DNA of 53,343 nucleotides from Janibacter anophelis NBRC 107843 (GCF_001570945.1 NZ_BCSQ01000021.1:1-53343); one strand, 5' to 3'. Counted from the first letter of the stretch, positions 8,340 through 22,716 are shown. The notes: a model not told the origin generated them from the sequence alone. A program made the numbers and translations.

Positions 8340-8882
8340 GGTGCGGTCCCCCGCGAGCAGCCCGAAGACCCACGAGTCGGAGACAACGCCCTCGACGATG
8401 CAGTCCTCCCGCAGCGTGCCTTCGCGGACGAAGCCCAGCTTGTGCAGGACTCGCCCGCAGGCGATGTTGCGCGTGTCCGCCATCGCCTGGACCCGGTTGA
8501 GGTCGAGGGTGCCGTAGGCCCAGTCGAGCAGGGACGCGCCGGCCTCGGTCGCGTGGCCGTGCCCCCAGGACGCCTCCCCGAAGCACAGGGTCAGCTCCGC
8601 GCTGCGGAAGGTCGGGTCCCAGCTGCTCACCCCGCACCACCCCAGGCGGACACCGTCCGCCACCCTCTCGACCATCACCCGCGCACCGCTCCCCTCGGAC
8701 GCGGCGCTCCTGGACTCGTCGACGAACCGCTGGGCGCGCGACGGATCTCTCCACGGCGGCTCGTCCCAGTAGCGCAGGACGAAGTGGGAGGACATCAGTT
8801 CCCAGAGGAAGCCTGCGTCCTCGTCCTCCACCGGACGCAGCCGCAGCCGCTCGGTCAGCAGGGTCGGGGTGGGCAGCTCCAT
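8337..8882 (-). CDS. GNAT-family N-acetyltransferase
   Basis: A 181-residue acetyltransferase of the RimJ/RimL-like GNAT branch, which moves an acetyl group from acetyl-CoA to an amine. It opens LPTPTLLTERLRLRPVEDED, the usual first strand of this branch. The acetyl-CoA-binding region is around ASWGHGHATEAGASLLDWAYGTL, and the C-terminal part LNRVQAMADTRNIACGRVLHKLGFVREG is diagnostic. The substrate is unknown. I chose the ATG at 8880-8882 because GAGCAT lies 7 nt upstream and the family start fits; ATG 8889-8891 is three codons earlier and also possible. The stop lies within 10 bp of the dop start. Confidence 0.85.
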   Translation of the reverse strand: MELPTPTLLTERLRLRPVEDEDAGFLWELMSSHFVLRYWDEPPWRDPSRAQRFVDESRSAASEGSGARVMVERVADGVRLGWCGVSSWDPTFRSAELTLCFGEASWGHGHATEAGASLLDWAYGTLDLNRVQAMADTRNIACGRVLHKLGFVREGTLREDCIVEGVVSDSWVFGLLAGDRT

Positions 8883-8944
8883 GACGGACATGCTCGTGCA
8901 GCGGCCGGCGGGGCACCAGCGAGTTTCGACGTCGAGGACGGCCA

Positions 8945-8984
8945 CCCTTCGAGACGCTTGCTGCGCAAGCTCCTCAGGGAGCGG
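8945..8984 (+). repeat. 40-bp REP-like dispersed repeat, copy 1
   Basis: Begins CCCTTCGAGACG and ends CTCAGGGAGCGG, with an internal hairpin of arms GCTTGC/GCAAGC around TGC. A partial second tail, CTCAGGGAGCGG, follows at about 8998-9009. It is in the gap between the GNAT and esterase genes. Relatives are at 40140-40179 and, inverted, at 46734-46805. Confidence 0.8.
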
Positions 8985-9031
8985 GGTGGTTGCCCCCTCA
9001 GGGAGCGGTGCGGACGTGTTGGAATGGGGCC

Positions 9032-10000
9032 GTGACTTCGACGTGGATGCCGTGGCGGACGCGGGTGCTGGGCTGGTTGACCCGCAAGGGGGTCCCGGCC
9101 GAGGAGATGACGGCGGCGCAGCTGTCCCGGATGCGCGCCAGCATCCCGATGCGGGCGCCGTACACGTGGTTCTTCGGTCGCCCCGAGCGCGGCGTGACCT
9201 CCCAGACCCGGCGGATCCTCGCCCGCGACGGTCACGAGATCAAGATCCGGGTCCACCGCCCCGAGGCCGAGGGGCCGCTGCCCCTGCTCATGCACTTCCA
9301 CGGCGGCGGCTTCGTCCTCGGTCACATGGGCGTCTACGACCCGCTGTGCACGCAGATCGCCGCGCAGGCGCGGGTCGTCGTGGTCACGGTCGCCTATCGC
9401 ATGGCCCCCGAGCACCGCGCTCCCCTGGCCGCCCACGACTGCCTCGACGCCACCCGCTGGGCCATCGAGCACGCGGCCGAGATCGGGGCACGCACCGATG
9501 CCGTCGGGGTCACCGGCGACTCGGCAGGTGGCAACCTCGCCGCTGTCGTGGCCCAGACCCTGCGCGACGAGGGCTTCGCCGGCCTGCGCCATCAGGCCCT
9601 CGTCTACCCCGCGCCGGACCTCTCCGACCGCGAGACCGAGGACCTCCAGCTGCTCACGCAGCGCTACCCCGTCCTCACGCCCGACATGCTGCGCTCCTTC
9701 CGCAGCCTCTACCTCGGCGAGGAGGGCGACGACCGCGACCCGATCGTCTCCCCCGCCTTCGGCGACCTCACCGGGCTGCCGCCGGCGCTCGTGCAGACGG
9801 CGGAGGTCGACCCCCTTCGTCCTGACGGTGATGCCTACGCCGAGGCGCTGCGGGAGGCCGGGGTCGAGGTCCGCCACACGACCTACCGTGGTGCTCCGCA
9901 CGGCTACCAGACCTTCCCCGGGTTGGCCCCGGCGGCCGCGCCCGCCCTCGAAGAGCTCATCGGCGAGATCGCCCACCACCTGCACGAGGAGCACCCGTGA
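9032..10000 (+). CDS. Alpha/beta hydrolase, HSL-type esterase/lipase (first of tandem pair)
   Basis: A 322-residue hydrolase of the hormone-sensitive-lipase family, acting on short-chain esters. The oxyanion-hole motif HFHGGGF (His about 90), the nucleophile elbow GDSAGGN (Ser about 162) and the late APHGYQTF (His about 290) make a full catalytic set with an Asp near EVDPLRPDGD. The start GTG at 9032 gives VTSTWMPWRTRV; the upstream extension lacks homology. Its stop overlaps the GTG of the next gene by four bases. The two proteins are clearly paralogous, so a tandem duplication is likely. There is no signal peptide, so it is probably cytoplasmic. Confidence 0.88.
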   Translation: MTSTWMPWRTRVLGWLTRKGVPAEEMTAAQLSRMRASIPMRAPYTWFFGRPERGVTSQTRRILARDGHEIKIRVHRPEAEGPLPLLMHFHGGGFVLGHMGVYDPLCTQIAAQARVVVVTVAYRMAPEHRAPLAAHDCLDATRWAIEHAAEIGARTDAVGVTGDSAGGNLAAVVAQTLRDEGFAGLRHQALVYPAPDLSDRETEDLQLLTQRYPVLTPDMLRSFRSLYLGEEGDDRDPIVSPAFGDLTGLPPALVQTAEVDPLRPDGDAYAEALREAGVEVRHTTYRGAPHGYQTFPGLAPAAAPALEELIGEIAHHLHEEHP

Positions 10001-11001
10001 AGCGCCCCTACCCCGGCCTGCCGCCGCTCGTCGCGGCCCTGACGACCTTCCTCGACAACATCGGTCGGGTCTCGATCGTCGACGCGACGCTCGAGGACAT
10101 CCGGGCGGCCCGCGCCAAGGTCTACCCGACGTCCGCCCCCTTCGCCTGGATCACCGGGCGCGTGCCCGCAGACATGACGATCGACGACGGCAGCGCACCG
10201 GTGCGCGACGGCGCGAGCATCCCCCTTCGCTGGTACACGCCGGGCGGACGAAGGGAGGACCGCCCCCTCCTCGTCTACCTCCACGGTGGTGGCTGGGTGC
10301 AGGGGTCGACCCGGATGTACGACCCGCTGTGCGCCCACCTGGCGGCCGAGCTCGACGCCGTGGTCGTGAGCGTCGACTACCGCATGGCGCCCGAGCACCG
10401 GGCCCCGACGGCGACCCACGACGCGATCGACGTCGTCCGGTGGCTGCACGAGCACGCCGACCACGAGGTCGACCGCGACCGCATCGGCCTGTGCGGCGAC
10501 TCCGCCGGCGGCAACCTGTCGGCGATCGTCGCCCAGCAGCTGCGCGACCTGCGGACGGCGGCCGGTGAGCCGGTCATCCGCCACCAGGCCCTGATCTACC
10601 CGGCGACCGACCTGACGATGGCCTCGCCGTCGATCCGGGAGCACTCCGAGGGGGCGATCCTCACGGAGGCGAAGATCATCGCCTTCCGCGCGCACTACAT
10701 CGGCGAGGCCGACGACGCCGTCGGCTACGCCGACCCGATCGTCTCCCCGCTCTTCGGCGACGTCACCGGGGTCGCGCCGGCGCTGGTGCAGACCGCCGAC
10801 CTCGACCCAATCCGCGACGACGGGCTGCGCTACGCCGACGCCCTGCGGGCTGCCGGCGTCGAGGTGCGGGTCACCAACTACCTCGGGCTGCCGCACGGCT
10901 TCGCGAGCTTCCCCGGGGTGGCCCGCAGCGGCACGCAGGCACGCCACGAGCTCGTCACCGAGATCCGACGCCACCTCGTCGAGGGCGGTCGCGGTGCGTG
11001 A
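9997..11001 (+). CDS. Alpha/beta hydrolase, HSL-type esterase/lipase (second of tandem pair)
   Basis: A 334-residue paralogue of the preceding esterase. It has YLHGGGWVQGS (about 94-104), GDSAGGNLSAIVAQQL (Ser about 169), DLDPIRDDG (Asp) and LPHGFASFPG (His). The shared segments YRMAPEHRAP and DPIVSP and the same ending show common descent with its neighbour. Start GTG 9997 overlaps the previous stop by GTGA and the gene overlaps the next one by 8 bp, so all three are probably one transcript. The substrate is unknown; keeping two copies suggests different specificities. Confidence 0.88.
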   Translation: MKRPYPGLPPLVAALTTFLDNIGRVSIVDATLEDIRAARAKVYPTSAPFAWITGRVPADMTIDDGSAPVRDGASIPLRWYTPGGRREDRPLLVYLHGGGWVQGSTRMYDPLCAHLAAELDAVVVSVDYRMAPEHRAPTATHDAIDVVRWLHEHADHEVDRDRIGLCGDSAGGNLSAIVAQQLRDLRTAAGEPVIRHQALIYPATDLTMASPSIREHSEGAILTEAKIIAFRAHYIGEADDAVGYADPIVSPLFGDVTGVAPALVQTADLDPIRDDGLRYADALRAAGVEVRVTNYLGLPHGFASFPGVARSGTQARHELVTEIRRHLVEGGRGA

Positions 11002-11596
11002 GCGCGACGAGGCACTGATGTCCCCGGGGCCCCGGACCGCCCTGGCGGCCGGTCTCGACGTGCTCGTCGTCGCGATCTTCACCCTCGTGGGCCGGCGCAC
11101 CCACGCCGAGCCGCTCGACCCGGCCGGATGGTGGAGCACCGCTTGGCCATTCCTCGTCGGCCTGGCTCTCGGCTGGGTCGTCGTGGCCCTGTCGAGCCAG
11201 ACCTGGCCGACCAGCTGGTGGCACGGCCTCACCGTCTGGATCGCCACGGTCTTCGGCGGGATGGCCCTGCGGGACATGGCCGGTCAGGGCACGGCCCTGC
11301 CCTTCGTCATCGTGGCCACGACCTTCCTCGGCGTCACGCTCGTCGGGTGGCGGCTGGTGCTGTGGTTCCTGGACCGCCGGCGTCCCGAGCCGACGAGCGA
11401 CCCGCGCCGGGGACGTGGCCGCCCTCCGGTCGAGCACACCCGCGTGGGTGACCCCCTCGGCCTCGAGGACCTGCACGGTCCGTCCGACCGGACCCGCGGC
11501 CGCGGCGTCGTCCCGCCCGGCGACCGGGACCGGGTCGCCGAGGTGCTGGACATCCGCCAGCCGCGCGCGCCCGAGGACCCTCGACCGCAGGACTAA
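10994..11596 (+). CDS. DUF3054 family membrane protein
   Basis: A 200-residue protein with four predicted membrane helices in the first 135 residues (LAAGLDVLVVAIFTLVG, TAWPFLVGLALGWVVVAL, HGLTVWIATVFGGMAL, ALPFVIVATTFLGVTLVGW), matching DUF3054, whose function is unknown. The C-terminal 65 residues are a charged Arg/Asp/Pro-rich tail, probably cytoplasmic. The GTG start at 10994 overlaps the esterase stop; an in-frame ATG nine codons later (11018) is an alternative. It is probably cotranscribed with the two esterases. Confidence 0.72.
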   Translation: MRERDEALMSPGPRTALAAGLDVLVVAIFTLVGRRTHAEPLDPAGWWSTAWPFLVGLALGWVVVALSSQTWPTSWWHGLTVWIATVFGGMALRDMAGQGTALPFVIVATTFLGVTLVGWRLVLWFLDRRRPEPTSDPRRGRGRPPVEHTRVGDPLGLEDLHGPSDRTRGRGVVPPGDRDRVAEVLDIRQPRAPEDPRPQD

Positions 11597-11599
11597 CCT
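11594..11599 (+). promoter_or_regulatory. -10 box TAACCT, leaderless promoter for 11606 gene
   Basis: TAACCT starts inside the stop codon of the DUF3054 gene and has a 6-nt spacer to the ATG at 11606. Confidence 0.5.
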
Positions 11600-11605
11600 G
11601 ACCCC

Positions 11606-11959
11606 ATGGACACCACCACTCGGGGCTCTCGATGCCTCCGTGCCGCCGGGGCCTCCGCGGCCGTCGTGGCCTGGCTCTTCGTGACTCCCGTCATCCTGCC
11701 CGTGGTGGCGGCGCGCCTGCTGCCCTCGGAGATCGGTGGGGCGATCGGCTACCTCTTCCCCTACGTCATGGTCGTGGCCGCTCCCTTCCTCGTGCCCGCG
11801 CTCGTCGTCGGGCTCGCGGTCGCGCTGGGCGGGGCGCATGCGCGAGCCCTGCCGGGGCGCAGCGCCTGCGCGCTGGGCAACGTGTCGAGCCTCGTCGGCG
11901 TCGCCACGGTGGCCGTGACCGTGACGCTCATGTGGCTCGCCGTAAGTCTGATCGCCTGA
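11606..11959 (+). CDS. Hypothetical small membrane protein
   Basis: A 117-residue hydrophobic protein with three to four predicted helices (AAVVAWLFVTPVILPVVAARL, AIGYLFPYVMVVAAPFLVPALVVGLAVAL, VSSLVGVATVAVTVTLMWLAVSLIA). I do not recognise a family. The start is supported by a -10 box 6 nt upstream. It is followed after 10 bp by another small membrane protein, so the two may act together. Confidence 0.55.
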   Translation: MDTTTRGSRCLRAAGASAAVVAWLFVTPVILPVVAARLLPSEIGGAIGYLFPYVMVVAAPFLVPALVVGLAVALGGAHARALPGRSACALGNVSSLVGVATVAVTVTLMWLAVSLIA

Positions 11960-11969
11960 CGCGGCCGGC

Positions 11970-12335
11970 TTGACCCCTCCCCCTGCGCCGCACCGCGGTC
12001 GCCGCGCGGTCGCGACCCTCGGCGCCTGGCTCCTGGTCGCGATCATCGGCTGGGGCGTCGCCTGGGTCGTCGCACCCGACGCCAACGCCGGCGGTCAGTG
12101 CGAGGGGCTCGGCTTCGGGTGCACCCTCACGCCGAAGGACGTGCTGGCCTTCGCCGCCTTCCTCGCGACACCGCTCGCCGTCGGGACGCTCCTGATCGCG
12201 CTGTTCCTCGTCGTCGTCGCCGTGCAGCGGTCGTGGCTGCCGCGGCTCGGCGGGATCGCGCTCGGGACTCTCGCGGGCGCCTGCGGGCTCGCGCTCACGC
12301 TGGGGATTGCTGCCGGTCTCGTCGTCGTCCTCTGA
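11970..12335 (+). CDS. Hypothetical small membrane protein
   Basis: A 121-residue protein with three predicted helices (VATLGAWLLVAIIGWGVAWVV, VLAFAAFLATPLAVGTLLIALFLVVVAV, GIALGTLAGACGLALTLGIAAGLVVVL) and a short loop CEGLGFGC whose two cysteines could pair outside the cell. No family is recognised. The start is TTG at 11970, so the exact N-terminus is uncertain. It ends 31 bp from the convergent arc gene. Confidence 0.5.
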   Translation: MTPPPAPHRGRRAVATLGAWLLVAIIGWGVAWVVAPDANAGGQCEGLGFGCTLTPKDVLAFAAFLATPLAVGTLLIALFLVVVAVQRSWLPRLGGIALGTLAGACGLALTLGIAAGLVVVL

Positions 12336-12366
12336 GCCCGGCGGGCTGCTTCCGGGCAGACCTCGC

Positions 12367-14025
12367 CTAGAGGTACTGCCCGGTCCGCGTGCCGGTGTCG
12401 ATCGAGCGGCCGGGCTCCGCGGCGCCGGACTTGCCGCCGATGAGCGTGCGGATGTAGACGATCCGCTCGCCCTTCTTGCCCGAGATGCGCGCCCAGTCGT
12501 CGGGGTTCGTCGTGTTGGGCAGGTCCTCATTTTCCTTGAACTCCGCGATGCACGCGTCGAGCAGGTGACCGACCCGCAGGCCCTCGGCGCCGGTCGTGAT
12601 GAGGTCCTTGATCGCGGCCTTCTTCGCCCGGTCGACGATGTTCTGGATCATCGCGCCGGAGTTGAAGTCCTTGAAGTAGAGGATCTCCTTGTCGCCGCCC
12701 TGGTAGGTCACCTCGAGGAACTGGTTGTCGTCGCTCTCGGCGTACATCCGCTCGACGACCGCCTCGATCATCCCCTCGACGGTGGCCTGCCGGTCGCCGT
12801 CGTGCTCCTCGAGGTCCTCGGGGTGCAGGGGCAGCTCGGCGGTGAGGTACTTGCTGAAGATGTCGCGGGCACCCTCGGCGTCGGGGCGCTCGATCTTGAT
12901 CTTCACATCGAGGCGCCCGGGACGCAGGATCGCCGGGTCGATCATGTCCTCGCGGTTGGTCGCGCCGATGACGATGACGTTGTCCAGGCCTTCGACACCG
13001 TCGATCTCCGCGAGCAGCTGCGGGACGATCGTCGTCTCGACGTCGGAGGAGACGCCGGAACCGCGGGTGCGGAAGAGGCTGTCCATCTCGTCGAAGAAGA
13101 CGACGACGGGGGTGCCGTCGCTCGACTTCTCCCGTGCGCGGTGGAAGATCAGCCGGATGTGCCGCTCGGTCTCGCCGACGTACTTGTTGAGCAGCTCCGG
13201 GCCCTTGATGTTGAGGAAGTAGGCGGTCGCGCTGTCCTGCCCGGTCCGCTCGGCGACCTTGCGGGCCAGCGAGGCCGCGACCGCCTTGGCGATCATCGTC
13301 TTGCCGTTGCCGGGCGGGCCGTAGAGGAGCACGCCCTTGGGCGCCTTGAGCTGGTGGCGCTCGTAGAGCTCGGCGTGCAGGTAGGGCAGCTCGACGGCAT
13401 CGCGGATCGCCTCGATCTGCGTGCTGAGGCCACCGATGTCGTCGTAGTCGAGGTCGGGCACCTCCTCGAGGACGAGGTCGGCGACCTCGGCCCGCGGGAT
13501 GCGCTCGACGGCAATGTTGCTGCGCTGGTCGACGAGCACGGCGTCACCGACGCGCACCTGCTTGCCGGTCACCCGGCCGCCGCTGCGCACGACCCGCTCC
13601 TCGTCCTGGCGCATCAGCACGAGGAGGCGGTCGTCGTCGAGGACCTCCTTGACGACGACGACCTCGCCGGCGACGTCCTCGGGGTGCACCGACACGATGT
13701 TCATCGCCTCGTTGAGCCGCACCTCACGGCCGACCCCGAGCTCACCGGTCTCGACCGCCGGGGAGACGGCGACGTGCATCTTGCGGCCGCCGGAGAGGAC
13801 ATCGGCGGTCCCGTCGTCGTTGACGTCGACGACCACGGCATAGGACGAAGGGGGCTGGGCCAGCCGCTCGATCTCCTCCCGGAGGGTGACGATCTGCTGG
13901 CGGGCGTCCTTGAGCGTGCGCACGAGGCGCTCGTTCTGCGAGGCGACGGTCGCCATCTGCGACTTCTGCTGGGTCAGCTTGTCCTGCAGGGCCCGCACGT
14001 CCTGGGGCGTGGGCTCGGTCGTCAT
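12367..14025 (-). CDS. arc: Proteasome-associated AAA+ ATPase Arc/Mpa
   Basis: A 552-residue hexameric ATPase that recognises Pup through N-terminal coiled coils, unfolds pupylated proteins and feeds them to the 20S core. Residues 1-55 form the coiled coil ([25 protein letters not shown]). A tandem OB-fold region follows. The single AAA domain has Walker A GPPGNGKT (about 234-241) and Walker [11 protein letters not shown] (about 305-314). The C-terminus GQYL is the penultimate-tyrosine motif that docks into the alpha ring. The ATG at 14023-14025 has a GAAGGGAG site upstream. It is separated from dop by the esterase and membrane genes and lies 55 bp after trmI. Confidence 0.97.
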   Translation of the reverse strand: MTTEPTPQDVRALQDKLTQQKSQMATVASQNERLVRTLKDARQQIVTLREEIERLAQPPSSYAVVVDVNDDGTADVLSGGRKMHVAVSPAVETGELGVGREVRLNEAMNIVSVHPEDVAGEVVVVKEVLDDDRLLVLMRQDEERVVRSGGRVTGKQVRVGDAVLVDQRSNIAVERIPRAEVADLVLEEVPDLDYDDIGGLSTQIEAIRDAVELPYLHAELYERHQLKAPKGVLLYGPPGNGKTMIAKAVAASLARKVAERTGQDSATAYFLNIKGPELLNKYVGETERHIRLIFHRAREKSSDGTPVVVFFDEMDSLFRTRGSGVSSDVETTIVPQLLAEIDGVEGLDNVIVIGATNREDMIDPAILRPGRLDVKIKIERPDAEGARDIFSKYLTAELPLHPEDLEEHDGDRQATVEGMIEAVVERMYAESDDNQFLEVTYQGGDKEILYFKDFNSGAMIQNIVDRAKKAAIKDLITTGAEGLRVGHLLDACIAEFKENEDLPNTTNPDDWARISGKKGERIVYIRTLIGGKSGAAEPGRSIDTGTRTGQYL

Positions 14026-14080
14026 CGTCGTGCTCCCTTCGGGCCGGGGGTGTCGGCTGCCTCCAGTCTCCCCCTTCGCC

Positions 14081-16225
<2,145 letters not shown>

Positions 16226-16244
16226 GGCGAGAGGCCCCTGTGGG

Positions 16245-16250
16245 GATAAT
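16245..16250 (+). promoter_or_regulatory. Probable -10 box GATAAT for metH
   Basis: GATAAT lies 39 nt before the metH GTG, leaving a leader of about 30 nt with AAGGA at 16277-16281. The whole divergent gap is 77 bp, too short for a cobalamin riboswitch. No convincing -35 element is visible. Confidence 0.4.
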
Positions 16251-16289
16251 GAGGGCGCACTTCGCCCCCGACGACCAAGGATCCACACG

Positions 16290-20005
<3,716 letters not shown>

Positions 20006-20009
<4 letters not shown>

Positions 20010-20851
20010 GGGCGGCGCTCTCCCCGTCCCGGGCCGCGGACTTCAAGCAGTGCCCGCTGAAGTTCCGCTTCCGCACGATCGACCGCCTCGACGAGGCGCC
20101 GTCGCCCGCTGCGGCACGCGGGACGCTCGTGCACTCGGTGCTCGAAGAGGTCTTCGAGCTGCCCGCGGCCGAGCGCACCCCCGAGGCGGCGCGCGCCCTC
20201 GTGCCCGGGCGATGGGCGGCTCTCGTCGAGGAGCGGCCCGAGTTGGCGACGATGCTCGCCGACGACGCCTCGCTCACGCACGAGTCGTGGTTCTCGGCGG
20301 CCGAGCGGCTCGTGGACCGCTGGTTCACCCTCGAGGACCCGTCGAGGCTCGAGCCGGCTCAACGTGAGGTCAAGGTCGAGACCGAGGTCGACGGGCTCGT
20401 CCTGCGCGGCATCATCGACCGGCTCGACGTCGCCCCCACCGGCCAGGTGCGCGTCGTCGACTACAAGACCGGCCGGGCTCCGGGCGCCGGATTCGAGGGC
20501 AAGGCGCTGTTCCAGATGCGCTTCTACGGCTTGGTCATCTGGCGCCGGACCGGGCGCGTGCCCGACCTGCTCCAGCTGGTCTACCTCGGCGACGGCACGA
20601 TCATCCGGTACGAACCCGACGAGGCCGATCTGCTCGGGCTCGAGCGCAATGTCCGCGCGGTCTGGGCGGCCATCGAGCAGGCCGTGACGACCCGTGACTT
20701 CCGGCCCAACCCGTCGCGGCTGTGCGGCTGGTGCGACTTCAAGCCGCTGTGCCCCGCCTTCGGCGGCACCCCGCCCGAGCTGCCCGAGACGATCGAGATC
20801 ATCACGCCCGAGGCCACGCCGGGCGATGACCAGGACTCTGCATTGCCCTAA
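20006..20851 (+). CDS. RecB/Cas4-like PD-(D/E)XK nuclease with Fe-S cysteines
   Basis: A 281-residue single-domain nuclease. The PD-(D/E)XK core appears as GIIDRLDV followed by VRVVDYKTG. An iron-sulfur cluster is suggested by Cys in [10 protein letters not shown] near the start and [10 protein letters not shown] near the end, the spacing seen in AddB/Cas4 proteins. The true start is GTG 20006, overlapping the metH stop by GTGA; longer upstream extensions read through metH. Actinobacteria often have this gene beside metH, PAC2 and mshC genes. It probably acts in DNA repair, but I know of no assigned role. Its last codons (SALP, stop TAA) are inside the first palindrome of the array at 20837. 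Confidence 0.88.
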
Positions 20852-21031
20852 GGCAATGCAGATTCACGTGCGACCCAGACCGCGCATTGCCCCGGGAAAT
20901 GCGCGGTCAGGTGGCCCCAGAGCGCGCATTTGCCCGGGGAAATGCAGATGTAGGTAGCCCTAGAGCGCGCATTTGCCCGGGGAAATGCAGATGTAGGTGG
21001 CCCTAGAGCGCGCATTTGCCCGGGGTAATGC
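20837..21031. repeat. Five-copy, ~43-bp-periodic palindrome array between convergent genes
   Basis: Cores of the form GCATTTGCCCGGGGAAATGC start at 20840, 20884, 20926, 20969 and 21012, spaced 44, 42, 43 and 43 bp. Each is a near-perfect palindrome around CCCGGG, except the first, which has CTAA in the centre. The segments between copies 3-4 and 4-5 are identical but for one base, so these are tandem units, not CRISPR spacers. The array starts over the nuclease stop codon and ends 5 bp before the stop codon of the convergent HAD gene. It shares its core with 1971-2074. A bidirectional terminator or REP-type element is the simplest reading. Confidence 0.9.
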
Positions 21032-21035
21032 GTAT

Positions 21036-21737
21036 TCAGGTGCGCGCGGGGTCTCCGGCGCCGGTGGCCAGCGGACGCAGGTCGAAGGGGGTGAGCCCGG
21101 CCAGCGTGTCCACGCGCACCGCTCCGGGGATCTCGGGGATCGCGACGTGGTGCGGGATGGCCAGGGTCGGCACGCCGGCGGCCACTGCCGAGCGGACGCC
21201 CGTCGGCGAGTCCTCGAGGGCCACGCAGGCCGTCGGGTCGACCCCGAGTCGCGCGGCGGCGGTGAGGTAGGGCTCCGGGTGCGGCTTGCCATGGGTGACG
21301 ACGTCGCCGGTGACGAGCAACTCGAAGGAGCCGGGCTGCGTGGCGTCGACGACCGCTCGGGCGAGGTCGGTCCAGGACATGGTGACCAGGGCGGCAGGGA
21401 CACCGGCCTCCCGGCCTGCGGCGAGCAGCTCGCGCGCTCCGGGACGCCACGGCACCTCATCGGCGATCTGCTCGACGACGCGCGACTGCATGCGGTGGAC
21501 GACCTGCTCCGGCGTCAGGGTCACCGGGGAGTTGTCGATGAGGAACTGCGCCGAGACGAGCAGCGGGTTGCCGACGAGGGCCAGGGCGAGCTCGTCGGTC
21601 CACGTGCCGCCGTACTCCTCGACGAGCTCATACTCGGCGACCATCCAGTAGGGCTCGGTGTCGACGAGGGTGCCGTCCATGTCCCAGAGGACGGCGGCGG
21701 GCAGGGCGGACTCGTTCGTGGGGTGCGCAGTGCTCAC
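21036..21737 (-). CDS. HAD-superfamily phosphatase, subfamily IA
   Basis: A 233-residue haloacid-dehalogenase-type phosphatase. Motif I is DMDGTLVDTEP (nucleophile Asp about residue 19), motif II lies in ALVTMSWT, and motif III is HGKPHPEPYLTAA followed by VALEDSPTGVRSAVAAG. The helical cap (about 35-95) fits the beta-phosphoglucomutase/phosphoglycolate-phosphatase branch; the substrate is unknown. The GTG at 21735-21737 is chosen because the family start follows directly, with TACCGT 8 nt upstream; the longer reading runs into the divergent PAC2 gene. Confidence 0.9.
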   Translation of the reverse strand: MSTAHPTNESALPAAVLWDMDGTLVDTEPYWMVAEYELVEEYGGTWTDELALALVGNPLLVSAQFLIDNSPVTLTPEQVVHRMQSRVVEQIADEVPWRPGARELLAAGREAGVPAALVTMSWTDLARAVVDATQPGSFELLVTGDVVTHGKPHPEPYLTAAARLGVDPTACVALEDSPTGVRSAVAAGVPTLAIPHHVAIPEIPGAVRVDTLAGLTPFDLRPLATGAGDPART

Positions 21738-21759
21738 AGGGCCCCACGGTAGCCCGACG

Positions 21760-21765
21760 TAGGCT
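21760..21765 (+). promoter_or_regulatory. -10 box TAGGCT, leaderless promoter for PAC2 gene
   Basis: TAGGCT with a 6-nt spacer (GAGCAC) to GTG 21772. The divergent HAD promoter box TACCGT lies at 21746-21751, so the two -10 boxes are only about 8 bp apart on opposite strands. Confidence 0.55.
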
Positions 21766-21771
21766 GAGCAC

Positions 21772-22629
21772 GTGATCGAGATCGAGGACCTGCCCGAGCT
21801 GCACGACCCGGTGATGATCTGCGCCTTCGAGGGGTGGAACGACGCCGGTGAGGCTGCCTCCCGCGTCATCGAGCACCTGGGCGAGCTGTGGGACGCCGAG
21901 ACGGTCGCCGCCATCGATCCCGAGGACTACTACGACTTCCAGGTCACCCGCCCGCGCGTCATCAACCAGGGCCAGGGCCGCGGCATCCACTGGAACACCA
22001 CGCGCATCCTGCTCGCCTCCCCCGACAGCCTCGGTCGCGATGTGCTCCTCGTGACGGGCATCGAGCCGTCCTTCCGGTGGCGCGCCTTCACCACCGAGAT
22101 CCTCGACCTGGCGGCCTCCCACGGCGTGACGACCGTGATCACCCTCGGCGCGTTGTTGGCCGACGTCGCCCACTCGCGCCCCATCCCCGTCACGTGCTCC
22201 AGCGAGGACGAGGCGACCGCCTACCGCTACGAGCTCGAGCCGGCCCGCTACGAGGGCCCCACAGGCATCACCGGGGTCGTCGCCGACGGCGCCACGCAGG
22301 CGGAGATGGTCTCGATCTCCGCGTGGGCGGCCGTGCCCCACTACGCCTCACAGGTGCCCTGCCCCAAGGCCTCGCTCGCCCTCCTCGTCCAGCTGGAGGA
22401 CTTCCTCGACACGGTCATCGACCACGGCGACCTCGAGGAGGAGGCCCAGGCGTGGGAGCGCGGGGTCGACGAGCTCGCCAACACGGACGAGGACGTCGCC
22501 GAGTACGTCTCGGCGCTCGAGAGCGCCCAGGACACCTCCGAGCTGCCCGAGGCGAGCGGCGACGCCATCGCCAAGGAGTTCGAGCGGTACCTGCGCCGGC
22601 GTGGCGACGACACCTCAGGGCCGGCCTGA
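21772..22629 (+). CDS. PAC2 family protein
   Basis: A 285-residue protein of the PAC2 family, named after a eukaryotic proteasome-assembly chaperone. Actinobacterial members are common, but their role is not established to my knowledge. The opening PVMICAFEGWNDAGEAASRVIEHL and FRWRAFTTEILDLAASHGVTTVITLGALLADVAHSRP are typical of the Rossmann-like core. The C-terminal 60 residues are acidic and helical. It is not in the proteasome operon (about 15 kb away), so a link to PrcBA assembly is only a hypothesis. The GTG start at 21772 is supported by a -10 box 6 nt upstream. Confidence 0.88.
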   Translation: MIEIEDLPELHDPVMICAFEGWNDAGEAASRVIEHLGELWDAETVAAIDPEDYYDFQVTRPRVINQGQGRGIHWNTTRILLASPDSLGRDVLLVTGIEPSFRWRAFTTEILDLAASHGVTTVITLGALLADVAHSRPIPVTCSSEDEATAYRYELEPARYEGPTGITGVVADGATQAEMVSISAWAAVPHYASQVPCPKASLALLVQLEDFLDTVIDHGDLEEEAQAWERGVDELANTDEDVAEYVSALESAQDTSELPEASGDAIAKEFERYLRRRGDDTSGPA

Positions 22630-22716
22630 CCCCACTTCATCCCTGCCGTGGGTCGAGGTGGGACCGGCCCTCCCAGAGGCTCAGGAATACCTCGAACCGG
22701 GACTGGGTGGGGTCCC

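Noticed and set aside
20837-21031. CRISPR-like regular spacing of palindromic repeats
   Set aside because: The intervals between repeats are themselves near identical, and no cas genes are present; the Cas4-like protein is a house nuclease coupled to metH.
22630-22716. Terminator between PAC2 and mshC
   Set aside because: GACCCCAC and GTGGGGTC are complementary but about 70 nt apart, too far for a usual terminator hairpin.
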